From assembly GCA_963565915.1 (NCBI GenBank), contig OY751487.1:3100001-3164000 (forward strand): DNA of 64,000 bases, in the 5' to 3' direction. Of this stretch, positions 25,201 through 37,947 are shown one piece after another. The first letter of the stretch is position 1. The number at the start of each line of letters is the position of its first letter. The DNA is from Entoloma clypeatum. Lineage: Eukaryota > Basidiomycota > Agaricomycetes > Agaricales > Entolomataceae. Below the pieces are notes generated by a model. That model was not told the origin of the DNA, did not search any database, and was given only the letters and a program-made list of their open reading frames with translations. The translations under genes and the position numbers were made by a program.

Positions 25201-26350
25201 AATAGAGATGCGGACGGTATTCACTTTGCTATGGAATATCTGCAGGCATGATACCTCCTGTCACCTGTGATACCCCACGACTTATTCTTGATTTCTGTAG
25301 TTAAACACCAAGTCTCTCTTGGACTCCAACCTTGACAAAGACACTTATATCAATGCCAGGGGGAAGGACGTTATTGTCATTGGTGGAGGCGACACAGGCA
25401 ATGATTGTATAGGCACCGCTATGCGCCACGGCGCGAAATCCGTTACAAATTTCGAACTTCTTCCTAAGCCTCCTGCATCTCGAGGAAGGGACAACCCTTG
25501 GCCCCAATGGCCTAGGTTAGTGTTCTCGACCTGTGAGTTGTGCCAGTGGTTTGAAATTTTGACAACAGGATTTTCCGGACGGATTATGGACATACGGAGG
25601 TAGCTGCACATTTCGGCAATGGTACGACTAACATGCATTAGTGGTTTGAGTAAAGGCTAACTGGCGTCATCTAGACCCGAGAGAGTATTCTATTTCTACG
25701 AAGGAGTTCATCGTCAATGAGCGCGGGAAACTTACAGGCCTCAACACTGGTTAGTTGAATTTGGCCATTCTCCAGATACACGTTAATTCTTTTGCCGTAT
25801 CAGTACGTGTGGAATGGACCAAGGATAGCGGTGGAAGATGGAAAATGGAGGAGGTTCCAGGTTCAGAAACATTCTTCCCTGCACAACTCGTCTTCCTTGC
25901 CCTCGGTTTTATGGGACCTGAGGCGGATCTCATCAAGTCTCTCGGAGTAAAGCAGGACGCTCGGTCAAACATACAAACTCCCCAAAAGGTATGGTTTCAT
26001 CCGCCGGTACATTCCGACTGCCAATCTCGATTTGTCAGAAATACTCCACAAATGTCGAAGGTGTATTCGCTGCAGGTGACTGCCGTCGCGGACAGTCACT
26101 CATAGTATGGGGTATAAAGTGAGCGAGAGTACCTCAAATGTTTTCAAACTCTAATCGACGACCTCAGTGAGGGACGTGGAGTTGCAGCTGAGGTAGACGC
26201 TTCCTTCAATTCAGGTGTGACCAGGTTACCAAATGCTGGAGGCATCAAGTCTCGTGTGAGTACTGACTGTATTCATTCATTCTTGCACATGAATTCAAGA
26301 ATATCTTGCAGTCATATGTTCCACCGCCTAGCACAGTGCGGCAGGAATAG
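19216..26350 (+). CDS. GLT1: Glutamate synthase, NADH type (GOGAT), fused large and small domains
   Basis: Makes two glutamates from glutamine, 2-oxoglutarate and NADH. Model of 15 exons: 19216-19892, 19949-20160, 20224-21607, 21656-22956, 23009-24693, 24741-24925, 24974-25034, 25084-25245, 25301-25515, 25569-25621, 25675-25749, 25804-25988, 26039-26118, 26168-26255, 26312-26350; 2133 aa. A 54-residue propeptide precedes the Ntn nucleophile Cys55 in [11 protein letters not shown]. The glutaminase domain has [11 protein letters not shown]; the synthase domain has [27 protein letters not shown] and [14 protein letters not shown], with the 3Fe-4S cysteines. The small domain has [19 protein letters not shown] and [13 protein letters not shown] for 4Fe-4S clusters, [13 protein letters not shown] for FAD and [13 protein letters not shown] for NAD(P)H. 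Intron 8 starts with GC. The 63-nt intron 20161-20223 is in frame and stop-free. Confidence 0.97.
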
Positions 26351-26413
26351 TCAATTAATGACATTTCTGCGCGTTGATACTTATCCCATTCGCCAATTAT
26401 GATATTCCAAATC

Positions 26414-28096
26414 TTATGTATCTAAATGTAGAGAAAAACTAAATTGTCCTTTTTCTTGAATATCCCTACTTTTCCCTCTAATCCCCCAAATCCCCCAGTT
26501 AGTCTTCACCATAATTCGGGGGTCGAAATCAGCAATTTCCCACTTATCGCTACCAAAGGTGTTCGGGCCAGGTGTGATAACCCATTCAAATTCCCCTGCC
26601 ACTTCGGGTGTGGTGGACAGTGATCGCACATCCCTTTCAACATCAGCCGGAGAAAAGCCCGTAACAAAGATAGGACATTTGCTAGCCAAAAGCATGGGCA
26701 TCACTGAACCCCATTCTGTGGGGGAAGCTATCTGCAGAAGAGGTCGACCATCTTCCGACCTTGATTCTGGAGAGGGAAACCCGAACCCCGGAGAAAAGAA
26801 GAAAAATACGTCGCTATATGGATCAAGTGTGTATTGAAATTGGGCATGGACGTCAGCATAATTTGCTTGCATGCCGGTAATCGTGAGCTGAGAGGTGTAG
26901 GGAACAGTATAAGAGGGCACTCCGTAGCGCTCGACGGAATCACGAGTTCTCTTCAAGCGCGCGATCGGAGCCGGGGTTGGGGCCTGGTATACATTTGGAA
27001 CGTAGATTGGTTTCTGTTCTCTTTTTTCTACGGGTTGCTTGGATGTTTCTACTGTATTCGCTACAGCGTTCGAGGGATTTCCATCCATCGCAGGAATTGC
27101 GGTTGCCGTGTTTGGTGATGGAGGTTTTGGTAAAGAAACTTGGGGTCCAATGAAGAATAAATGGAAATGAGTGGAAGGGAACAACATGCAAAGTTGTTCC
27201 CAAACATGAGGTGGCAAGGAGGATTCTGCCCGTGCACCAAGGATAAAGATACGCACTTGAGGCTTGCCGACAGCAGCCTCCGCTGTTTCAGGCGCGCCTG
27301 GCGCGACGTGCAACGTGGTCCTTAATGCTGTAACACGCTCAACGAGATATCCGAACCACGGTGGAATGATACCTACCTGCCAAGGAGCGACTACCTTCGG
27401 GCGTAAGACGTTGATTATTTAGTGTCAGTGGGCTGTGTTGATGGAGGGTGCCACCGATGGTGATCGGAAACGTAAGTAGTTTACTGGCATGTCGCCTCGA
27501 GCGCTCAGTGTCCATAGATGGGAACCCGCGCGTGTACCAGAATACATCCCAATTGGCGAAGGAGATGGCTTCCTCATATCCCTGGGGTCCTAGGAGGGCA
27601 CGACTTGGTTCAATGACGGCCACATGGAACATGGCATAGACGCACCAGGTAATTCAAACTCTCTGATCCTTCTACCACTTCTTAGGTCATGTTCGTCTTC
27701 GTTGGCTTGGCGAAGACGCGTGCAGTACTTGGAGTGTTCCTCGTCCACCCGATGATGTTCCTCGGAACAATGAGTTGGCCAACCACAATTTGGACACTCA
27801 AATTTCACCGCTTTGGGTTGCGCTTGTGTGTGTGCATGGACGTGAGTGTGTGAGGCTACACAGGTGGGACATGGAGCGAGTTTCTGAATGGCTTCGCCCC
27901 TTGCACGGACTGCCGGAAACGGAGACCTGGAGAAGGGATGGAATAAGTTGTCTTGACTGAGGATAGGCACCGGATCCTTGGGTCGGTCCTGAGATTTACG
28001 GAACAGATTAAAAATTGGTCGAGGGGAAGCAGGGGACCAGCGAGGACAGCGGCGCGGTAGGGGGCGCGTCGTGAACCGCAATAATGAAGAGGACAT
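26414..28096 (-). CDS. MSS51: MSS51-like MYND zinc-finger translational activator of COX1
   Basis: Model of 3 exons: 28096-27646, 27589-27377, 27327-26414; 525 aa. In yeast Mss51 couples COX1 translation to cytochrome oxidase assembly. The N-terminus is Arg/Ser/Pro-rich without acidic residues, a mitochondrial presequence. The zinc finger reads CPTC, then FECPNCGWPTHCSEEH and CTRL. The family signature FANWDVFWYTRGFPSMDTER, then RRHASKLLTFPITIGG, is clear, followed by RIFILGARAESSLPP. A Pro/Thr-rich insert lies near the middle. The donor of intron 1 is GTGCGT. The start codon is 43 bp from that of the divergent HIS3 gene; the stop lies 63 bp from the glutamate synthase stop. Confidence 0.88.
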
Positions 28097-28139
28097 GAAA
28101 TATTTGTTTAGCTTTATTTACTCGAAACTTGCACCATTC
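28097..28139. promoter_or_regulatory. 43-bp divergent spacer, MSS51 / HIS3
   Basis: Only 43 AT-rich bases separate the two start codons, so promoters and leaders must overlap one another or run into coding sequence. Confidence 0.6.
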
Positions 28140-28949
28140 ATGTCGACGAGACACGCCACCATTTCGCGCAAGACGAGCGAGACGGAAGTCGAGGTTTCAA
28201 TAGATTTGGATTGCGGTCAAAGTACACAAAATGCTCAAGAAATTGACGTCTCGACAGGCATAGGCTTTTTGGACCATGTATGCACTCCTCAAAGCCTCCC
28301 ACTATCTTTCGTCAATTGATATCTGCTGAGATGTATACCGCTTTGGCCAAGCATGGTGGAATGTCTCTCACTATGCGATGTAAAGGCGATCTTTGGATAG
28401 ATGATCACCACACCGCAGATGAGTCTTAAATAGCACAATGATCCTTGGGGACACCAAAACATTCGATCTTCACAGGACAGTGCCATAGCTCTCGGCGCAG
28501 CATTCAAACAAGCTTTGGGGGAAGTCCGCGGGATTAGGCGGTACGGCACAGGTTTCGCCCCCCTTGATGAGGTACAAGCGCTGTCCCGTCAATAAGCCCC
28601 ATTGACGCCTGTTGAAGGCCCTCTCCCGCGCTGTAATCGACATCTGTTCCCGCCCATACTGCGTCACAGAACTTGGCTTGAAGCGAGAAAGAATTGGAGA
28701 GCTGTCAACGGAGATGATTCCCCATATCTTTCACTCCTTTGCGATGGCAGCCGGGGTAACCCTTCATGTCGACGTTTTACGCGGGGAGAATGATCATCAC
28801 CGGCAAGTCCATTTTTTGCAACCAGATTAGATTTTGCTGACACGAGCAACAGTGCGGAGTCGGCTTTCAAGGCATTGGCACTCGCTATTCGAAAGGCAAT
28901 AGAGAGAACTGGCGGTAATGATGTCCCCAGTACGAAAGGAGTGCTCTGA
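28140..28949 (+). CDS. HIS3: Imidazoleglycerol-phosphate dehydratase
   Basis: Sixth step of histidine synthesis: dehydrates IGP to imidazole-acetol phosphate using manganese. Model of 5 exons: 28140-28277, 28331-28422, 28481-28571, 28618-28802, 28853-28949; 200 aa, close to the usual 200-220. Motifs: [32 protein letters not shown], the metal-binding [33 protein letters not shown] and [15 protein letters not shown], with terminal STKGVL. The second catalytic His pair is complete only if intron 4 (28803-28852) is spliced from a GC donor (GCAAGT). The acceptor at 28330 follows GAG. The start gives [15 protein letters not shown], the normal N-terminus. Confidence 0.95.
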
Positions 28950-29029
28950 ATTTTCCTGGAGCCAATCAGTTAAACAAGTTTGTAAAATTCAGAAAGAGCT
29001 GGAATAAAATAAACAATATGAAGGGCATG

Positions 29030-32000
29030 CTACCAAAATAAACACCGTTCGCTCAGAGGGGGATTTAACTGATTCTGATATCACTAATAAACGGTATATG
29101 ATTTGTGCTAACACACACCTTCGCCTTCTTGGAACATTTGAATGCCTCAGCAAACTCAGGAATATTATAAACTGTCCCATCTACACGATACCTAGCAGGA
29201 GAGTGAGGGTCGGAACGTAATCGTTGAACCTGTCTACGTGAAGTTACTGTCCTCGTGAAGGATGATGTTCAACTTACCGCGGCCGCTGGCTTCATTGCAT
29301 TTGCCCAAACCCTGGCAAATGAGATGAAGAAAAGCTGTTCTCTATCAAACATGTGTTGATACAATTCAGAAGGTAGAAGATGGAATGTACCTGGTAAAAT
29401 TCAAGCCGGGAAGTAAATGTTCATTCCCAGCTTCAAACGACACCCTGAATCGCGCCTTCCAGGCACGGAATGCCTGGATTAAACCGGTGTCTCCTATGTT
29501 CTCCCCAGATGTCCTATTCATATTTTTGACATGATCAGTGGAGTAGATTATAATATACGTACAAGTTGCCCTGAACATCTGGCGGTTAGACATAGCGGGC
29601 TAATTACCACAAGGATGGCCCACGTACATTGACATGTATTTTCCCGCCTTCCCCATCATCAATGGTGTATGCTTTGTGACACATAAGGTCAAATACTGCC
29701 AATGGGACATCCGAAGGCTTAGAGTACCTGAAAATTGCTTCACAATACAGTTCTGTTTCATTTTAAACCCGTCGCTCGTTGCGTTTGACCACCATTTCTC
29801 CAATTTTCCGGCCTGATTATACAGCCTTCCGGCAGAGTCAAAGGCGTGCTGGAAGCGGATCAGAAAATGTTGTTAAATTTATGTGTGGTGCTTACGGTCA
29901 ACTCGTGGGCTGCAACATGACCGAAAGCTCCATATGATATATAGGATGGCCTTTTCATAAGATCAGCAACATTGATTCACAACTGGCAAGCATGAAAAGC
30001 CAGACCATCCTGTTTCGAAGAAAGGCGGTTGCAAAATTCCGGCAGGAAAGACGATCTATGTCAATGGCTGAGATGTGATCTTTAGCAAGGTCACAGATAG
30101 ACGGACTTCATTCGCTGGGGGGTTAAAATATGCGTTCACAATGGAAGGGTACATCTCCCAAGCGTCCGAGTCTCTGCGCTGACCTAATTGGAGCCACCTC
30201 CTGTATTGATTGAATTTACTGTTGCAATTGGTTAGGCTGGAAATGACATCAAGTACCAAGGTGCTCACACAGCATTGATCATATTTTCAAAAAAGTGGAT
30301 CGCGCCCACTCTGACACCACTATAATATCGCGCGATTGAACCTGGGTCCTGTGTATCTGGTGAGACGGGGTATCCAACCTTGATGCGAATCGCGTCGGCC
30401 TTTACGGACCTGAGTTATGAATCGTATAAGACATCTGACAACGGACCTTCTCAGCTGCAGCCTTTGCAGAGCTCGCATCCATCCAATTGATATGCGGAAG
30501 TGATGATTTGAAGGACTTCACGATATCTTGTAGATATCTTAATGGAGATATGGAAGAGGTATGAAACGTTGCCAATCATACCTGTGATGATTTTGGTGCC
30601 CATCTGCCTGGAGTTCCCGGTGAAGGTCTCGTTAACAAAATATCGACCAACGGCAAAGCCAAGCGTCTGTTCGACCTTGCTGATGCAGAATTCGGAACGA
30701 TCGCCAACTGCACCCTTCTTTATCCCGTTGAGAACCTCGTGTAACAACCTCTGAGCGCGCCATTCTTTGGTACTCGTGCCTAGGTATGGCGATAGAGAAA
30801 GCGCAGCTCGAACAACAAGGTAAGCCTCAACAACGTCGGTAGGCGTATCATCAAGGATGCGTGACAAGGACGAGATATATGGCGGATGGGTTACTATCAC
30901 CTTATCAGGGAAAGTGCGCGGAGTGAAGGTCGAAAAGTAGGTCGGAAAATTGATTTGTGGTAGACCATCTGTCAGGTTGGAGATCAGGAGTGGATTGTAT
31001 GTCGCAAGTGGGTCTTGATAGAGAATGTCACTGTGATATAGGCTTAGAACATAGAATCGAGGGCATCAGCTCTCAGCCTTACAGATCAAGACTTGCCCCT
31101 GCCAATTGCTTCTCAAGCCCAATAACTTTTTTGGCCAGTTTGCGCGCTCGACGACTGCGATTGACGGGTTTGTCTTCACCGTCCTCATCCTCACCCCACG
31201 GCGGCCATGGCCAAGGAGGCCATGCTTGGGAGTCCATATTTATGGTTAACGGCAAGGCAGAACTTTCTTCAGTAGTCCCCTCATCTCCTGAGAGAGCGAA
31301 AAGAAGGCTCTCTAGAGTAGTTTGATACACCTTTATGATACTCTCGTCTTGGTAGTATTCCTGAGAATCGGCGTCAGGGGTAAAAAGCATTACTTGTGTG
31401 GGGAGAAGAAACCTTGGAAGGGAGGCCGAGATTGGCTTGACTGAACCAAAGCACCATTTGGTTCGGGTCATCACCCACGTCCCCTTCGATGTCAAATGAG
31501 AAAAATGACTCGATCCCTGAACAAGTATGAAAGTCATGCAAGCAGTAGAGTGTTGAAAGTCCATACTGACCTTGGGAATGCATATAGGCAACAGCAGCTG
31601 TGAGGTCGGTCTTCTTTACACTAGATATCTCTGCCAAAGGACCCTTGCCCGAAACTTCATTATTATAAATCCTCCTAAGCGTCTGAACAAGTCGTATCAA
31701 TGGAACGGAACCTATTTCGTCAAGTCTGCCTTCATTCAGACATGAAGAATAGAAGTCGCGCAATTTGTGAAGAATCTCGTCGTCATCGGTTGAACCAAGT
31801 GAGACCTCTCTGGATTCTAGAATCCTCTGGATGACTTTTTTATTTTGCTGCGCCAAAGCCTCAAAATTCCCGAAACTACCCTTGTCCGCAGGCAATGGAT
31901 GAGCGCGGAGCCATCCGTTAGCTAAATGATCATCAGTATCTGTGCCACTGATGGAAGGACTGAACCTACTGGTAAATTTATAGAAATTTTCACATGGATC

Positions 32001-32600
32001 CTGTGTGGTATCAAGAGAGGACAATATAGAACCAGAGAGGAGGATGCATTGGGAGGTTAGACAAACATCCTGTAATCCTGAATAAGACGAGAGGCTCATC
32101 AATTTCGACAATGGCTACCTCATTGGGAGGGAGGGTTGGCGCTGGCGCTGGCGCGACAGTTGTTGTCATTGTTGTCGTGGTCGCAGACGTTGTAGTGATG
32201 ACTTGAGTTGAAGTTGCTGTCGATGTTGCCGTAATGGTAGATGTAGTAGAGCCGCCATCATGTCGACCTTTCTCGAGTTTGAGTTTGTGCTGAACGCCAG
32301 CAAAGAGTCCAATGAAGACCTGAGAGAATGTATGAGGACGAGCACATGAGGTTGAATGTTGCACCGACAGAACTCAGGAGAAGAAGAACTAGTGTCAGGA
32401 TCAAGAGAATCCTGGTGAGGGGCGTGAGGGGTTCCTGAGCAATGGCGTTGACACGTCCTCCGAGTGAAGAGTCACTTCGCTCAATGCCCGCCGTTTCCGT
32501 ATCAGGATCGATTTCTAGGAAAATTGGTTGTTAGCCATATAGCAAGAAGAAGGGAGAGCTTGCCATGGCTAGTTGGTCGCCTCTGCAGGCTGTCTGCCAT
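29030..32600 (-). CDS. M13 (neprilysin/ECE-like) zinc metallopeptidase, type II membrane protein
   Basis: Model of 20 exons, from 32600-32564 and 32514-32369 to 29229-29119 and 29068-29030; 867 aa. A short cytosolic N-terminus is followed by a membrane anchor (ILLILTLVLLLLSS, VFIGLFAGV) and a Thr-rich stalk. The ectodomain starts with CLTSQCILLSGSILSSLD and DPCENFYKF. Catalytic marks: VNAYFNPPANEIVFPAGILQ, zinc motif HELTH in AAHELTHAFDSAG, the third ligand in GENIGDTG, and the terminal ERCLFW close to the family CxxW end. Intron 13 cuts the zinc motif between HELT and H. Exon 16 is only 8 nt (29570-29563). Intron 1 has a GC donor (GCAAGC). The substrate is unknown; family members cut small secreted peptides outside the cell. 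Confidence 0.92.
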
Positions 32601-32617
32601 GGTCCAGGGAAGGTGCA

Positions 32618-35600
32618 ATGGGTCGAGAGGTTGTTTGGAATGCTCGACGTTATATGGACAGTGCCATGTGGTGGAGGCAAGGCATCGACCCTGAGCTGTT
32701 ACTGACCTCGAGTCAATCCCTCATGTATCGACCAATTCCTTCCATCTCTTCAGCAAATTTTCCTCAATCTATCACGGCCTTGTCCTTCGATCCCATATCC
32801 GATATAATATGGGCAGGGTCTAGCGCTGGCACTGTAATTGGATACTCTGGTACAAGTGGCGCTCGCGGCGTATCATTTCTAGTTGGAGGTCATCTTGGAG
32901 TGAAGAAAATCATCGCGGAAGAAAACAATGTCAAGGCTCTTTCTGCCTCTGGTGAAGGCCTCGGCTCGTGGGCAAAGGGAGGAATGAACAAGTGGTACTT
33001 TCGGTGAATATAACCTCCACCACCGTTCTGTTCATTCACCCTCCAGCGCACAGTGATTCGCGCAATCTTACGACGTTTTCCACAACTTCAAATTCTAGCA
33101 TAATCGCTGCCTCAACATCAGAAATGGAACTGCTTTACATCAGTAGCATGACTGGTCTCGTTGTCCGACAGACCTCAATTCCGTCTGTGATTACCCACTT
33201 GCAGCCCTCACATCTGATGTTGCTCTCTGGAGCGACTGATGGTTATTTGCGCATCCACGATCCTCGTGTGAGCTCGCCCAGAGCTGCAGAAAACAGCGTT
33301 AAAGCCCATCTAGGGAGCATCCAGGGGCTTCAGACTATAGGCAATCTTGTTTTTACTGTCGGCCTGGGTGAGAGGTTCGTGATGTCATTTTCTATGAACC
33401 TCACAGCTAATTCAGGCCGGTGACCACAAGACAATCCCGCCCGTTCCCTGATCCTCTGGTGAAGATATATGATTTAAGAACAATGCGTCCCTTGCCACCC
33501 ATTACGTTCTCCTCCGGCCCAGCCTTCATACATACCTTACCGAAACGTCCCTCAACAATTGCAATTGTTTCGAATGAAGGATTGATAAATATCGCCGACA
33601 CCTTAAATCCTACAACTGTCACCGAGTTTGTTCAGGTACACAACACTTCTAGATACAATCTTGACTCGAAGCTGATGGAAGTAACAGCTTGACGTAACTT
33701 CCTACATCACGTCTTGTTCGATATCGGCAACTGCAGCCTACATGGCCTTTGGCGATGCTGAAGGGACAATTCATCTTTTGTCACACGTCGAGGACACTAC
33801 AAGTGTTCCGCTTAATGGGTTTGATGGACACCCTGTCGAGTGGGCTCATACACCCGCCCCGATTCCGGATATAGTGTGGTCTGACACAACGTGAGCGTTC
33901 CCCTCGTAGTCACTCGCGTTCTATATGTTTTTTTTTGGCCTCCAGGCCCCTGAACGTTGTAGGGCTTCCACATTACGATTCACAACTTCTATCGGCATGG
34001 ACATCCCAGCTCGTGCCAGCGAACATGTCATTTCCTCCGGCACCGAAGATACCTACCCAAATTCTAGAAACGATGAAAATGAAAGACAACGTCGCGTATG
34101 CAACCCTTCCAAGGGAGCTGAAAGGACGTCGAAACATGGTGGCTGTAGATTTCCGTAAACAAAACAAACGATTTCTAAGTGGCAAAATGCGAACACCGAA
34201 CGTAAGACAGCATCCTCGGTCTTCGGCTCATTCACAAACTAACGCCCAGGTTGAACCTGTCACTGCAACCTTTGACTACTCTGAGAGTGACGTACCACGA
34301 ATGTACCGTCGCGTGGAAATCGAATACTCCAAGTTCGGCGTGGAAGACTTTGACTTCGGGTATGTTCATTCTTTCGCTCGCAGGTAACAAGCTGTTGAAT
34401 GTCAACCCCCACTAGTTTCTACAACGAAACAGAATATAGTGGATTGGAGACTCACATTTTGAACTCCTACACGAATTCTATCGTTCAGCTGATGCACTAC
34501 AATCTTCCGAGCCGCAGGCTGGCGAAATCACATATCACTACTAATTGCTTGCGAGAGCATTGTCTGTTGTGTGAATTAGGTTTTGTTTTCCGTATGCTGG
34601 AAGATGCACGCGGTACGAACTGTCAAGCAAGCAACTTCTGTAAAACGGTTGGCATGCTCGCGCAAGGTTCCTTTTCCCCATCATTCTTGATTCAATGAAC
34701 TGATTTTTTTTTTCAGCTTCGAATGCGATTGAAATCATTGACTATGGAAGGGATTCTGCTGCAGTTGATCACGCACACAGAATCCAGACATTTCATCGTT
34801 TTCTCATCGACCATCTGCAGATGGAAGGCAACATGTTCCCTCACAATCCTTTACTGTTCACAAAGTCATCAACCCCACCAAATACATATTCTCTCGCCGC
34901 CGCACCCGTAACACAGTTGTTTGGTATTGATGGTAAGAACGTCATCACTTGTTTGAACTGTAAGGCGGTGAGGGAGAAGGAAAACATAACGCATGTGATC
35001 GATCTAACGTATCCCCGAAAAGTTCGTGTATCCTTGAAGCTCTGCCTCATCGCTCAGAGATAATCCCAGGTGACCTCAAACGAGCCACCGTCACTGTTGG
35101 ATTTCACAGACGTTCTACGGCATTCATTACTTCGCCAAATGACTCACAAAGCGACATGTCAAACCTGTAAACAGTTTGCAACATTTTCCTCACGACGTTC
35201 CATCCCTTCTCGGGACTTGCCCCCTATCCTTGCTATCAACACGTGTGTCTACAGCGAGGAATTGATGTCATATTGGCTAGACGTAAGAGGCCAAACGGTA
35301 TTGAAACCCCGCATACAACTATACGGTCAGGTTGATGGTGTCGATGATCCGTTCCCCGCTGAGTATACACTTCGGGTACGAAACGTTCTCTTCAGGATTT
35401 TCTCGTCTGAACATACACTTTTCCAGGCAGTCATCGTTCAAATTATGACGAAAGAAAAACCTTCCCACCTTGTAGCGATCATCAAAGGTGTGTGTCCCTG
35501 CATTAAGGGTATCTCCTCTCACGACGATGCTTAGTTCCGGACGCTGAGGGGCGCGGTGACACCGAGAGCCCCTGGTTCATATTCAATGACTTTGTCGTGC

Positions 35601-36917
35601 GAAACGTTTCGGCGGAGGAGGCTCTGAGCTTCCCAAATAAATGGAAGGTTGGGATATCAACATTTTTTGTAACAAATATGAATGACTCTCACTTTTTGAG
35701 GTACCCGCAATCGTTTACTACGAACGCGGAGATCTAGATGAAGGCCTTGATTATACCGGTCTGCCTTGCAAAATCGACGAAAGCATCCTCAGCCATGATA
35801 CATCCATCGCTGTGTAATCCATTTTTTCCATCTGCTAACTGGGCAACTAAAAATCTTACTAGGAATCGTGATGTCAATTGCATTAAACACGAGTGTCTAA
35901 TGCCAGAGGAACTACCTAAACCAGGAACGCTGGTTGCCATAGATGCTGAATTTGTGTCAATGCAACAGGTCCGTAATTTCTTGGTCGTACAATCGCAGCC
36001 CATTAACGGGAGGCGCCCAGGAAGAAACCGAATTTCGATCGGATGGAACACATAGGGTTCTTCGTCCCGCACGTTTAAGCCTGGCACGAGTTTCAGTGCT
36101 TCGGGGGAATGGTTCGAAGCAAGGAGTTCCATTTATTGACGACCACATACACACCAGTGAAGTTATTGTCGACTATCTGACGGAATATTCGGGTATCAGA
36201 TGTAAGGTCCGATACCTAACCAAGGCCCCCAGATGAGGTTAATTTTTGCAGATGGCGACCTCGATCCTCATCTTTCTCGTCATACATTGACCCCCTTGAA
36301 GCTCGTATACAAAAAACTCCGTCTTCTGGTTGATCGTGGTTGCATCTTCATCGGACATGGTCTTTCGAAAGATTTCCGAATCATCAGTGAGTGTAACCGT
36401 TCTCGAAAGCACAACTTACATTGAGCAACCCTTTTCAAGACATATTTGTTCCCCCCGAACAGGTTATCGACACCGTGGACCTATATTTCTTGAAAACAAA
36501 ACAGCGGCGACTCTCCTTACGTTTTCTGTCATGGTTTGTCTTGCATGAACACATTCAGACCGACACGCACGACTCGATTGAGGATGCACGGTCGGCTTTG
36601 AAGCTTTACAAAACATACCACGAATTCGAAGAACAAGGAATATTTGATCAGAAACTCGAGGAATTATATAAAGAAGGGAGAAAATATGTGAGTGGTGACT
36701 GATGACAGCTGGACTCCCGGTTAACACCCCAAATAAGAACTTCAAACCTCCCACAACTATGGAAGCTACAAGCAAAACGTCTCCACCGTTAGCGGAGCGG
36801 ATAAGTTCGCCTGCTTATCCCGGCGCACTGACTGGACGGTTAAGTCCTGGAGTTAATAGGAATTCACAGAGCTTCATTGCACCTAACGTATATCCTTACT
36901 TGAACTGGCATCAATAA
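32618..36917 (+). CDS. PAN2: PAN2, catalytic subunit of the PAN2-PAN3 deadenylase
   Basis: Shortens mRNA poly(A) tails in the cytoplasm. Model of 17 exons: 32618-32994, 33054-33374, 33416-33635, 33688-33890, 33946-34201, 34250-34359, 34416-34666, 34717-35021, 35070-35375, 35427-35487, 35535-35647, 35701-35813, 35863-35968, 36021-36201, 36252-36386, 36440-36687, 36738-36917; 1161 aa. An N-terminal WD40 part ([20 protein letters not shown]), a linker, a ubiquitin-hydrolase-like domain without catalytic Cys ([13 protein letters not shown]) and a DEDD exonuclease ([38 protein letters not shown]) appear in the family order. The start is uncertain: MGREVVW at 32618 or an ATG a few codons later. With 32618 only 17 bp separate it from the divergent M13 start. 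Confidence 0.93.
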
Positions 36918-36999
36918 TCTGACATATCAAGACGTCGCCGTTCATGATATCTGGGTTATTCCCCCGAACCCAAGTTGATTTCGGAGACTTGGTACCCAC

Positions 37000-37528
37000 T
37001 TAAATATCGAAATCGTCATCAAGATCCCGCCTCCTTTGATACTGTGAAATGCAGAAGGGTGGCGATTGTCAGTCAGCCGAAAATCAGAGGAGTCGGTGTG
37101 TAGGTGGACGTACGACAATAGTGGTTTTCTTTCCTGTTGTATCCCCCTTTGCGTCCTCCATCTTAACGTTTAGTCAGAATAGTTGATACATGAGAATAAC
37201 GGAGATGTCACCATACCTGTTCGAGGAGGTCGATGAGCTGGCTTTCTGAAACCCGTCCTCTGAGTTGATTGGATTGTGCCATCCTCAAGAGGAGCGTTTC
37301 AGCCTGTCTGTATCGTTCGGGGCTTACGAGCGCGATTCGTGATACTGGCTCCGATATATGTTACAAAGTAATTCAAAGCAGAGATATGGGAAACATACAC
37401 CTTTCACGCGCTGCAGTTTCCAAAACAGTGGCCATTAGGTCTCGCCTCATCTGCTCCTCCTGTGCTCGCTTTGCCTCATCATTAGCCTGCTCTCCGCCCG
37501 TGTTCCCTTTCTGACCGATTGCTTCCAT
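37000..37528 (-). CDS. PDCD5 / TFAR19 family DNA-binding protein
   Basis: Model of 4 exons: 37528-37399, 37344-37217, 37161-37114, 37041-37000; 115 aa, typical for the family. Small helical protein of eukaryotes and archaea; in yeast Ymr074c/Sdd2, in animals programmed cell death 5. Seen: a helical acidic-basic start (EAKRAQEEQMRRDLMATVLE), RLSRIALVSPERYRQAETLL, LRMAQSNQLRGRVSESQLID and YQRRRDLDDDFDI at the end. The exon 1 donor was set as GTATG after AGGT so that the conserved ERLSRIALV is made; the neighbouring GTGTATG breaks the frame. Its stop lies 82 bp from that of PAN2. Confidence 0.93.
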
Positions 37529-37947
37529 CGTCTTCGTCCCGAATTGTTAGCAGAAGGGTGGACGATCGCAAGCTCGCAAGGTGGGACAAGCCTGGTCTCT
37601 GTAGCTGACTTTATATACTGATGACAATCGATCAGTACTTATTATCTCGGAGAATCACCTTGCAATCACTGATCAGCAAGGTCTACCCACTCCGCATCAT
37701 ATATATGGTGACGTTGAAGCATCGCGTCCGAGCCCCATACCAGTAAGATGTCAAACGGCGGACATTTGAATGTCGACTCAACCTCAAACTTCCTTGTGGC
37801 TTGACTGAATTAAACTTATCGACATAAAAGTATTGTCGTACCCAGGTATACGTACTGGCTCCCTTTCCTTGTGTCAAAAATTGGGAACCCATGCCACGAT
37901 GCCGCCGGCGCCCGTCATCACTCGAATGGAAGTTATTGGCCCAGAAA
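37529..37947. other. Spacer upstream of PDCD5
   Basis: About 420 bp between the PDCD5 start and the stop of the next minus-strand gene. It must contain the PDCD5 promoter. No gene is supported; open frames here have no family features. Confidence 0.4.
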
